From Azospirillum cavernae (lineage in GTDB: Bacteria; Pseudomonadota; Alphaproteobacteria; Azospirillales; Azospirillaceae), in NCBI RefSeq assembly GCF_003590795.1, contig NZ_QYUL01000004.1, forward strand, positions 124,001 through 188,000: a stretch of DNA of 64,000 nucleotides, read 5' to 3'. The position numbers and the translations under genes were made by a program. This document shows, piece by piece, positions 1 to 5,937 of the stretch. The notes under the pieces were generated by a model. It ran no database searches. It was not told where the DNA came from and saw only the letters and a program-made list of their open reading frames with translations. Position 1 is the first letter of the stretch, and every line of letters starts with the position of its first letter.

Positions 1-75
1 GAACGCAACGGCGCGGCCTCGGTCGAGATCGCCGCTGGAATCGACGTCAACCCCACTTCCCTTTCCCTGTCCTGA
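1..75 (+). CDS. C-terminal end of an unidentified upstream gene
   Basis: The window opens inside a reading frame that gives 24 residues and stops with TGA at 73-75, 16 bases before the DUF350 gene. The tail reads ERNGAASVEI then AAGIDVNPTSLSLS. It is too short to assign. In the enterobacterial yjf-type neighbourhoods a DUF2491- or DUF2170-type gene accompanies DUF350 and PspA-like genes, so this could be such a partner, but that is only context. Confidence 0.5.
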   Translation, partial: ERNGAASVEIAAGIDVNPTSLSLS

Positions 76-91
76 GTCGAGTGGCGGCACC

Positions 92-517
92 ATGGAAAAT
101 CTGTTCGGTTCGATCCTCTCCGCGCTTGGCGCCGGCCTGCCGGTTCTGCTCCTGCAAATGGCCGTGACGCTGGCGCTGCTGGCCGCCGGGGTGGCCGTCT
201 ACACCCGCATCACCCCGTTTGACGAAGCCCGCTTGGTGGCCGACGGCAACCCGGCGGGCGGGCTGACGCTGGGCGGCTCGATCATCGCGCTCGCCATTCC
301 GCTGGCGGCGACGCTGGCGACCAGCACGGTCATCCTCGACATCATCCTGTGGGGCGTGGTGGCGGTGATCCTGCAACTGGTCGCCTTCGCCGTCGCCACC
401 CTGCTGATCCGCAACCTGCGCGGCCAGATCGAGGGCGGCAACGTCGCCTCGGCCACCGCGCTGGTCGGCATCCAGATCGGCGTCGCCCTCATCAACGCCG
501 CCGCCATGGCCGGGTGA
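92..517 (+). CDS. DUF350 (YjfL-like) inner-membrane protein
   Basis: A 141-residue, very hydrophobic protein with four predicted membrane spans: about residues 13-37, 58-80, 88-108 and 118-138. The loop TRITPFDEARLVADGNPAGG after the first span and the small-residue-rich later helices are typical of DUF350 (YjfL/UPF0719) proteins. The function of the family is unknown; members are linked with PspA-like and DUF2491 proteins in envelope-stress clusters, and a PspA-like gene follows here at 665. The two genes are probably co-transcribed, although an iteron-like sequence lies between them at 542-559. Confidence 0.85.
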   Translation: MENLFGSILSALGAGLPVLLLQMAVTLALLAAGVAVYTRITPFDEARLVADGNPAGGLTLGGSIIALAIPLAATLATSTVILDIILWGVVAVILQLVAFAVATLLIRNLRGQIEGGNVASATALVGIQIGVALINAAAMAG

Positions 518-541
518 TGTGGCGCGGGGGGCGCGAAAAAT

Positions 542-559
542 GCCCCCAAGAGGTAAGGG
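542..559 (-). repeat. Isolated iteron-like repeat between DUF350 and PspA-like genes
   Basis: GCCCCCAAGAGGTAAGGG matches the reverse orientation of the 18-bp repeat found at the rep origin (GCCCCCAAGGGGTAAGGA) at 16 of 18 positions. It lies about 2.4 kb from the main repeat cluster, in the 147-bp gap between two co-oriented genes. Confidence 0.6.
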
Positions 560-664
560 CGGGGGTCTGTACAGCGCCATGACCCCACACCACATGTGCC
601 TGGACGCGCTGATGACGGCGCGCCCAATGAACCGTTCGCCAACCCGTTCGACAGGAAAAGACCC

Positions 665-1432
665 ATGCTCTCCTTCATCCGCAACCTTCTTGGCGTAAAG
701 ACTGACCAGGCCGTGCAGGGCGCCGTGGAGGCGCTGGTGCGTTGGGATCCCAAATCCGCGACCGAGGCGGAGTTGCGGACGATGGAGCAGCATCTGGACG
801 ATCTGGGCCGTCAGGTCGCCGAGGCCCGCGCCGTTTATGACCGCGAGCAGCGCGAAGCCGACGCGATCAAGACGCTGTCGGCCCAGCGCATGGCCGCCGC
901 CGAGCATCTGCAACGCCAGTTGGAGGGCGAAAGCGATCCGGCCCGTCAGGCGGCGCTGGGCAAGAGCCTGGAGACCATCGTCGCCATGCTGGAAGAAATG
1001 GCCCCCGACATCGAACGCGAAACCAAGGACGCGGTGGACGCCCTGCAATTCCTGGAAATGCTGGAAAAGAGCTACGCCGACGCCGGTTCCAAGCTGAAAT
1101 CGGCCCGCGCCGAGCTGGTGCGCGCCCAGCGCGACATGGGCCGCGCCGAACAGCAGCGCGACATGGCCGAGCGTCAAGCCGAAGCCGCCCGCCGCGCCGC
1201 TGGTCTCGCCAGCACCACCAGCGGCCTGACCGTCGCCCTGAAGGCGATGCAGGACAGCGCCGCCAAGGATCTGGCGTCGGCCGAGGCCGCCAACGCCAAG
1301 GCCAAGCTGCTGACCCCGACCGCCCCGGAAAAGGACGATCCCAACATCGCCGCCGCCATGGCCGCCGCGTCCGGCAAACCCGCCGCGACCAGCCTGTCGG
1401 ATCGTCTGGCCGCGCTGAAGGCCAAGGGCTGA
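665..1432 (+). CDS. PspA/IM30-like coiled-coil protein
   Basis: A 255-residue protein, nearly all charged alpha-helix with long heptad-like stretches (about residues 25-190) and an Ala-rich, less ordered tail. This is the size and character of PspA/IM30/YjfJ proteins, which bind the inner face of the plasma membrane and form ESCRT-III-like assemblies during envelope stress. The ATG at 665 is preceded by AGGAAAAG at a good distance, so the in-frame extension back to 596 is unlikely to be translated. The upstream partner is DUF350, and a strong terminator follows 13 bases after the stop. Assignment rests on composition, length and context. Confidence 0.7.
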   Translation: MLSFIRNLLGVKTDQAVQGAVEALVRWDPKSATEAELRTMEQHLDDLGRQVAEARAVYDREQREADAIKTLSAQRMAAAEHLQRQLEGESDPARQAALGKSLETIVAMLEEMAPDIERETKDAVDALQFLEMLEKSYADAGSKLKSARAELVRAQRDMGRAEQQRDMAERQAEAARRAAGLASTTSGLTVALKAMQDSAAKDLASAEAANAKAKLLTPTAPEKDDPNIAAAMAAASGKPAATSLSDRLAALKAKG

Positions 1433-1445
1433 CGTCAAAGAAACG

Positions 1446-1484
1446 GGGTGCTTGGGCGTTCGCGCGCCCAAGCACCCTTTTTTT
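1446..1484 (+). terminator. Rho-independent terminator after the PspA-like gene
   Basis: Perfect 13-bp inverted repeat: GGGTGCTTGGGCG (1446-1458) and CGCCCAAGCACCC (1465-1477), followed directly by seven T residues (1478-1484). It ends the plus-strand unit and separates it from the convergent rep gene. Confidence 0.92.
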
Positions 1485-1492
1485 GCGCGCGA

Positions 1493-1510
1493 TCCTTACG
1501 CCTTGGGGGC
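1493..1510 (+). repeat. Iteron copy overlapping the rep stop codon
   Basis: TCCTTACGCCTTGGGGGC differs at one position from the origin repeat TCCTTACCCCTTGGGGGC. It spans the TAA stop and the last codons (Pro-Lys-Ala) of the minus-strand rep gene. Confidence 0.75.
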
Positions 1511-2881
1511 GGCTTTCGCCGTCCGGCGGACCGCCGCTTCGAAGGTCACGTCTTCGATCAGGCCGCTGGTCAACGACGACAGGGCCGATTTGAAGGTCGG
1601 CCAATGATTCATCCGCGCCGTGTCGGCCACCGCCGCCTTGCGGACGGTCAGGACCAGCCGTCGCCCGCCCTGGGGCGTGTCCTCGACCCGATCCGGCGTC
1701 AGTTCGCTCAGCAGCGGGGCGGGAACCTTGCCCTTCAGGGCGTGCAGCACCGCCGCCCACAGCGCGCTCACGTCGTCGGCGTCGGGCAGGGGGCCGAGAT
1801 CGGCCAGCCCCGTCTCCACCGGGCCGACGGGGGCCACCTGATCGACGGAGCCGATGCGGCGGGCGCGGCGTCCGGCGCTGTGGCGTTCGCGCTCCAGATA
1901 GGTTTCGGCGGCCTCCTCCTCGTCCTTGGCGAGGAAATCGAGCGTCACCGCCTCCACCTTGCGGCCCTTCCGCTTCATCTTGTCGTCGGGCATCGTCACC
2001 CGGAAGGGGGCGAGCTGGTTCACCTCGGCGATGGCGCGGTCGATGGTGCGGGTGCGCAGGATGCCGAAATCCTTGTAGGCGCCCTCCGGCACGTTCAGCA
2101 GCTTGCGCAGCGTGTCGATGTCGAGTTCCAGCGAGGGGAAATCCATCTGGTAGCGCTGCATGCCGATCTCGTAGAGCTTCAACGCGTAGGTGCTGGTGAC
2201 TTTGACCATCGCCGGACCGGACAGCTTGGCCCAGAGCTGGGAGGAGCGTTGGATCTCCAAAAAGGCGTCGGTGAATTGGAAATGGATGTCGGCGGCGTCG
2301 CTGTCCTCCTCCTCCTCCGGCCGGACGTAGCTGCTGAGGATGCGCAGTTCGGCGCGCGACCGCCGCCCGCGAAAGGGGCCGATGACGACGAGGCTGGAGT
2401 CGAAAATCTCCTTCAGCGCGTCGAATATCCGCTCGTTGCCCTTGTGGTTGCCGCGCACCACCCGTTTGGGCAGCCGGTAGAGCTTGTTGGCGAAATTCTG
2501 GCTGCCCGCCAGATGGATCATGAAATTCAACATCTTCTGCGCCGGAAGCGACAGCCGCGCGCCATTCGCCGGATAGCTGTAAACCGCCTCCGCCGCCTTG
2601 ATGAGATGCTTGTAGCCGTCCCGCTCGAACGTCGCGCTCGCCACCCGCGCGGTCAGTCCGGCGGACGTCAGCGCCTCCTCGGACGGCAGAACCGCCAGAC
2701 TTGGGACGGGCAAACTGGTCGGCGGCGGCGCGACGGCGGACGCCGGGCCGCCATCCACCGTCCCGTCGATGATCGCGCCGCCGCCGACCAGATCCTGGGG
2801 ACCAAGAACGGCAAGGTCGCCCGACGGCGGAGCATCGCTCCCCACCGCGCCGCGCGCCTTCCTGCGTCCCGTCCCCGCCAT
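1496..2881 (-). CDS. Replication initiator protein, Rep_3 (RepB/RepE) superfamily
   Basis: 461 residues. After a disordered N-terminus (about 1-75) there is a winged-helix replication-initiator core: a first module with FEIQRSSQLWAKL-type helices and a second with the family-typical stretch KDFGILRTRTIDRAIAEVN near residues 260-280, which corresponds to the region of RepE/RepA/Pi initiators contacting iterons. The C-terminal 100 residues are extra and acidic. Such proteins bind iteron DNA as monomers to start plasmid replication and repress their own promoter as dimers. The ATG at 2881 is 39 bases from an inverted CCTTAC/GTAAGG pair (2920-2944), a likely autoregulatory operator, and the iteron field begins just upstream. 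The stop codon lies inside another iteron copy. Confidence 0.85.
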   Translation of the reverse strand: MAGTGRRKARGAVGSDAPPSGDLAVLGPQDLVGGGAIIDGTVDGGPASAVAPPPTSLPVPSLAVLPSEEALTSAGLTARVASATFERDGYKHLIKAAEAVYSYPANGARLSLPAQKMLNFMIHLAGSQNFANKLYRLPKRVVRGNHKGNERIFDALKEIFDSSLVVIGPFRGRRSRAELRILSSYVRPEEEEDSDAADIHFQFTDAFLEIQRSSQLWAKLSGPAMVKVTSTYALKLYEIGMQRYQMDFPSLELDIDTLRKLLNVPEGAYKDFGILRTRTIDRAIAEVNQLAPFRVTMPDDKMKRKGRKVEAVTLDFLAKDEEEAAETYLERERHSAGRRARRIGSVDQVAPVGPVETGLADLGPLPDADDVSALWAAVLHALKGKVPAPLLSELTPDRVEDTPQGGRRLVLTVRKAAVADTARMNHWPTFKSALSSLTSGLIEDVTFEAAVRRTAKAAPKA

Positions 2882-2919
2882 GTGACATCCTCCGCCGCAA
2901 TCGCCGGAGGCTAGATCAA

Positions 2920-2944
2920 TCCTTACACCAAAAACAAGTAAGGA
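2920..2944 (-). promoter_or_regulatory. Inverted half-iteron operator upstream of rep
   Basis: TCCTTAC (2920-2926) and GTAAGGA (2938-2944) form a perfect 7-bp dyad with an 11-bp spacer. Each arm is the first half of the iteron. In Rep_3 plasmids an inverted pair of partial iterons at the rep promoter is the usual dimer-binding autorepression site, so the same role is inferred here. Confidence 0.6.
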
Positions 2945-2971
2945 AAGGGTTGGCCGCGCAAATCCTCCGCA

Positions 2972-3526
2972 CCCTTACCCCTTGGGGGAAACACCCTTAC
3001 GCCCTGGGGCGTGGGGGAACCGCCCCCAAGCCGTAAGGTCCATTCCCCCAAGGGGTAAGGAAGAATCGCCCCGACTCGTGGATTCCCTTGGGCTTTTCGC
3101 GCCATGAATCCTTTTAGAACTGGAACAGACTCCGGGCCGTGAAAGCGCATGGCGCAAACAGCGCCGCAAAACGGGTCAGGGGCGGCTGGAAAAGCGCCCG
3201 ATTGGCCGCACAGACCGCGAATCGGGCGATTCTTCCCTTACTCCTTGGGGGAAATCACCCGGCGGAACCCGTTGGAAAACCAATCCCATCCCGATCCTCC
3301 CACAATCCTTACTCCCTGGGGGCGCAAAACACCGCGATTTCGCCCCCAAGGGGTAAGGATTGAGTCCGTCGCAAATTCCCGAGTCGCCAACACCCCGCCA
3401 TCAAGCCCTTCAAGACATGGAAAGCCCCCGAGCGGTAAGGAATGAAACGGATTCATCCTTACCCCTTGGGGGCGATTCAAACTCACATCAACCAAACGCC
3501 GCCAACATCCCCCAAGGAGTAAGGAT
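2972..3526. other. Iteron-type replication origin region (oriV)
   Basis: A stretch without a gene, carrying ten copies of an 18-19 bp repeat with consensus TCCTTACCCCTTGGGGGC. Forward copies are at 2972, 2994 (degenerate), 3235, 3306 and 3456; reverse copies are at 3022, 3044, 3342, 3424 and 3508. Several are arranged as forward/reverse pairs (2994/3022, 3306/3342, 3456/3508). Spacing is irregular and no CRISPR-like spacers exist. Position next to a Rep_3 initiator makes a replication origin the best reading. I see no perfect DnaA box and no strongly AT-rich unwinding segment inside it. Confidence 0.7.
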
Positions 3527-3540
3527 CCCGACCCATTCCC

Positions 3541-4293
3541 TCAATGAGACGCCAGCAGAAACACCCCTTGGCTGAGATAGACGCTGGCCGTTCCCATCAC
3601 CAGATAGCGACTCCAACGGCGAAACTGAACATCGCTGATCCGGTCCAGAACCCGACGCGACAGGTTCGTTCCAAGCAACGCCATGGCGATCGACAGCACG
3701 ATCACCACGCTTTCCACCGTTTCACCGGGCGATCCCGCCACCATCGGAGCGAAGTAAGCGACCTTGATCGCGTGGCCAAACACCTGGGTCGTCGCCTTGG
3801 TCGCCACCACGCTTTGCCGAGTCATGGCGGAGCGGACGAAAAAAACATCCAGCAACGGGCCGGAAATCCCGGCGACCAACTGAACCCCCATGCAGGAAAA
3901 GCCCGCCAACCAGCCATGCGCGGGCTTTTGCACGTCCAGCGCCCAGCGTTGTGGAACCGCCAAAGCCAGAAAGGGCGTCAAACCCAGAATCAACAACGAC
4001 ACCCCCCGGTCTGGAATCGCGCCAAACAGGGCGAACAGCCCACCCGCAACCGCCGCTCCACCGGAAAAGCGCCCGACAATCCGCCACTCCACATGCTTGC
4101 GCCACAGCCACGCCCGCCAACCGTTCGAGGTGAATTGCGTGATTCCGTGCAGCAGCATGACCGACGGCACCGGCAGCAGGATGAGCAACAGGCCCATCAG
4201 CACCATGCCGCCCGCCATGCCGAACAGGCCCGACAAAAACGAGGTCACAAGCACGGTGAGGCCAAGCCCCATCATCAGTGGAAGCGTCAGCAT
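3541..4293 (-). CDS. TauE/SafE (TSUP) family membrane transporter
   Basis: 250 residues with about eight hydrophobic segments, starting with the family-typical N-terminal helix and a glycine-rich turn (SGLFGMAGGMVLMGLLLIL, residues 21-39) that is the TSUP signature. The second half repeats the motif in weaker form (GVQLVAGISGPLLDVFF). TSUP proteins export small organosulfur or carboxylate anions such as sulfite, sulfoacetate or glycolate; the substrate cannot be read from the sequence. The gene is divergent from the LysR-type regulator at 4432, which may control it through the palindrome at 4369-4388. Confidence 0.85.
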   Translation of the reverse strand: MLTLPLMMGLGLTVLVTSFLSGLFGMAGGMVLMGLLLILLPVPSVMLLHGITQFTSNGWRAWLWRKHVEWRIVGRFSGGAAVAGGLFALFGAIPDRGVSLLILGLTPFLALAVPQRWALDVQKPAHGWLAGFSCMGVQLVAGISGPLLDVFFVRSAMTRQSVVATKATTQVFGHAIKVAYFAPMVAGSPGETVESVVIVLSIAMALLGTNLSRRVLDRISDVQFRRWSRYLVMGTASVYLSQGVFLLASH

Positions 4294-4368
4294 GGCAACC
4301 CCTCAAACGACGTAAGGATGGATCAGAATCAGCGTTTCTGTTCCAGTCATCGCACGGGACAGGCTTGC

Positions 4369-4388
4369 CGAACAAACGGCATTGTTCG
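4369..4388. promoter_or_regulatory. Palindromic operator between TauE-type and LysR-type genes
   Basis: CGAACAAACGGCATTGTTCG has perfect 7-bp arms around a 6-bp centre, in the 138-bp divergent gap. Its position and dyad shape suit a regulator site, most simply for the adjacent LysR-type protein, although the classical LysR T-N11-A core is not strict here. Confidence 0.5.
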
Positions 4389-4431
4389 ATGCTCAGCCTC
4401 AGGAAAAATTGGGGTCAAGTAAGGATAGCCG

Positions 4432-5370
4432 ATGCGGAAACTGCCCTCGCTGAACGGCCTGCGCGCGTTTGAGGCCGCCGCCCGCCATGGCAGCTTCACC
4501 GGGGCGGCCAGCGAACTGCACGTCTCGCAAGCCGCCATCAGCCGGATGGTCAAGCTGTTGGAGGAGCGGATGGGCTTTCCCTTGTTTGAACGGCGGGCCA
4601 ACGCCTTGACCCTGACCGAACGCGGGCGGGCGCTGCACCCGACGCTGACCGAGGCCTTCGACAGCGTCGCCCGCAAGATCGATCAGGTGTCAGCGATGCG
4701 CTCCGGGCCGGTGCTGACCGTCGGGTTGGGGGCGAGCTTCGCCGTCCGCTGGCTGATTCCCCGCCTGTCGCGCTTTCACATGGCCCACCCGGACATCGAG
4801 GTGCGGATCGCCACCGGCGGCGGCGGCGCACCGATGAGCGAAGAATGGACCTGCGCGGTTTTGTTGGGCGACGGCCATTGGCCGGGCCATGAGGCCGAGC
4901 ATCTGTTTTCGTCCACCATGCAGCCGGTCTGCGCTCCGTCGCTGGCGCAAAGCCTGCGCGCCCCGGCGGATCTGCGCCGCGCCACCCTGCTGCATGTCAG
5001 CCATTGGCCCGATGATTGGCCCTTTTGGTTGAACGCCGCCGGGGTCGGGTCGCCCGACACCAACGGCCTGTCCTTTGGCAGCTACGCCATGACCTTGCAG
5101 GCGGCCATCGACGGGGTGGGGGTGGCCTTGGCCCCGCAGCCCTACATCATGGACGACATCGCGGCGGGGCGGCTGGCCGTTCCCTTTCCGCTGGCGGTGC
5201 CGATGCAACACGCGTGGTATCTGGTCTATCGCGGCTCCCGCCGCGAGGCGGCGGGCTTCGCCGCTTTCCGCGACTGGTTGTTCGCGCTCGCGGCGGGGGA
5301 GGCGGCGGGGGAGCGCGTCACCCCGGCAAATGCCCCAGCGGCAGCGCCGTGCGGTAGCGCACCTGTTTGA
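4432..5370 (+). CDS. LysR-family transcriptional regulator, GcvA-like
   Basis: 312 residues with an N-terminal LysR winged helix-turn-helix: LNGLRAFEAAARHGSFTGAA (8-27) followed by ELHVSQAAISRMVKLLEERM and PLFERR. The PSLNGLRAFEAAARH start is typical of the GcvA/AmpR-like branch. Residues about 90-290 form the periplasmic-binding-protein-like effector domain. The protein is divergent from the TauE-type exporter. Its 3' end overlaps the convergent Lrp gene by 53 bp. The effector is unknown. Confidence 0.9.
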   Translation: MRKLPSLNGLRAFEAAARHGSFTGAASELHVSQAAISRMVKLLEERMGFPLFERRANALTLTERGRALHPTLTEAFDSVARKIDQVSAMRSGPVLTVGLGASFAVRWLIPRLSRFHMAHPDIEVRIATGGGGAPMSEEWTCAVLLGDGHWPGHEAEHLFSSTMQPVCAPSLAQSLRAPADLRRATLLHVSHWPDDWPFWLNAAGVGSPDTNGLSFGSYAMTLQAAIDGVGVALAPQPYIMDDIAAGRLAVPFPLAVPMQHAWYLVYRGSRREAAGFAAFRDWLFALAAGEAAGERVTPANAPAAAPCGSAPV

Positions 5371-5800
5371 GCGCGAAGCTGGAGCGGATGCCAGCCACGC
5401 CGGGAATCCGTGTCAGATGCTCTTTCAAAAAACGCTCGTAGCTCGCCAGATCCGGGACGACGACGCGCAGCAGATAATCGGCGTCGCCGGACATCAGATA
5501 GCATTCCAGCACCTCGGGCCGCTCCATCACGGCGGCCTCGAAGGCGTCGATGCGCTCCTCAATCTGCCGATCCAGACCAACGCTGACGAAGATGTTGACC
5601 GGCAGATCGACGGACGCCGGATCGACCAGCGCCACATAGCGGCTGATGACGCCCGCCTCCTCCAACGCCTTGACCCGGCGCAGGCAGGGGGAGGGCGACA
5701 GGCCGACCTGATCGGCCAACTCGTTGTTGGGCTGACGACCATTCTCCTGCAACAGGGCCAGGATCTTGCGGTCGATGCGGTCGAGTTTAAGGTTTGGCAT
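5318..5800 (-). CDS. Lrp/AsnC-family transcriptional regulator
   Basis: 160 residues. The N-terminal AsnC-type helix-turn-helix is clear (LDRIDRKILALLQENGRQPN, then ELADQVGLSPSPCLRRVKAL), followed by a RAM ligand-binding/oligomerisation domain with the acidic GDADYLLRVVVPDL segment near residues 105-118. It is divergent from the 2-oxoacid dehydrogenase E1-like gene at 5938. In Pseudomonas putida an Lrp-type activator (MdeR) controls an E1-like 2-oxobutyrate dehydrogenase (MdeB) in methionine breakdown; the same relationship is plausible here but inferred from layout only. Confidence 0.9.
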   Translation of the reverse strand: MPNLKLDRIDRKILALLQENGRQPNNELADQVGLSPSPCLRRVKALEEAGVISRYVALVDPASVDLPVNIFVSVGLDRQIEERIDAFEAAVMERPEVLECYLMSGDADYLLRVVVPDLASYERFLKEHLTRIPGVAGIRSSFALKQVRYRTALPLGHLPG

Positions 5801-5888
5801 CCGCTGCTGTTTTTCCGGTTGAAACGACCGCCAATGCTAAAACAGCGCCGCCGCGCGCGCCACTTCGCAAACATCTGCCGGACCACAA

Positions 5889-5909
5889 ATGATAGGCTTC
5901 ACCAATCAT
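5889..5909. promoter_or_regulatory. Possible Lrp-type operator in the Lrp/E1 divergent gap
   Basis: ATGAT and ATCAT form a 5-bp dyad separated by 11 bases, just upstream of the E1 start and within the 137-bp divergent gap. The arms are short, so this is only a candidate site for the neighbouring regulator. Confidence 0.3.
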
Positions 5910-5937
5910 AAGCCGCCTTTTTGTGGAGCGCAAAACC

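Noticed and set aside
2972..3526. The repeat cluster as a CRISPR array
   Set aside because: Copies are in both orientations, spacing varies from 4 to about 170 bp, and no cas genes are present.
4306..4425. GTAAGGAT words at 4312-4319 and 4418-4425 as further iterons
   Set aside because: Only half of the repeat is present; the second doubles as the ribosome site of the LysR gene, so chance or SD function explains them.
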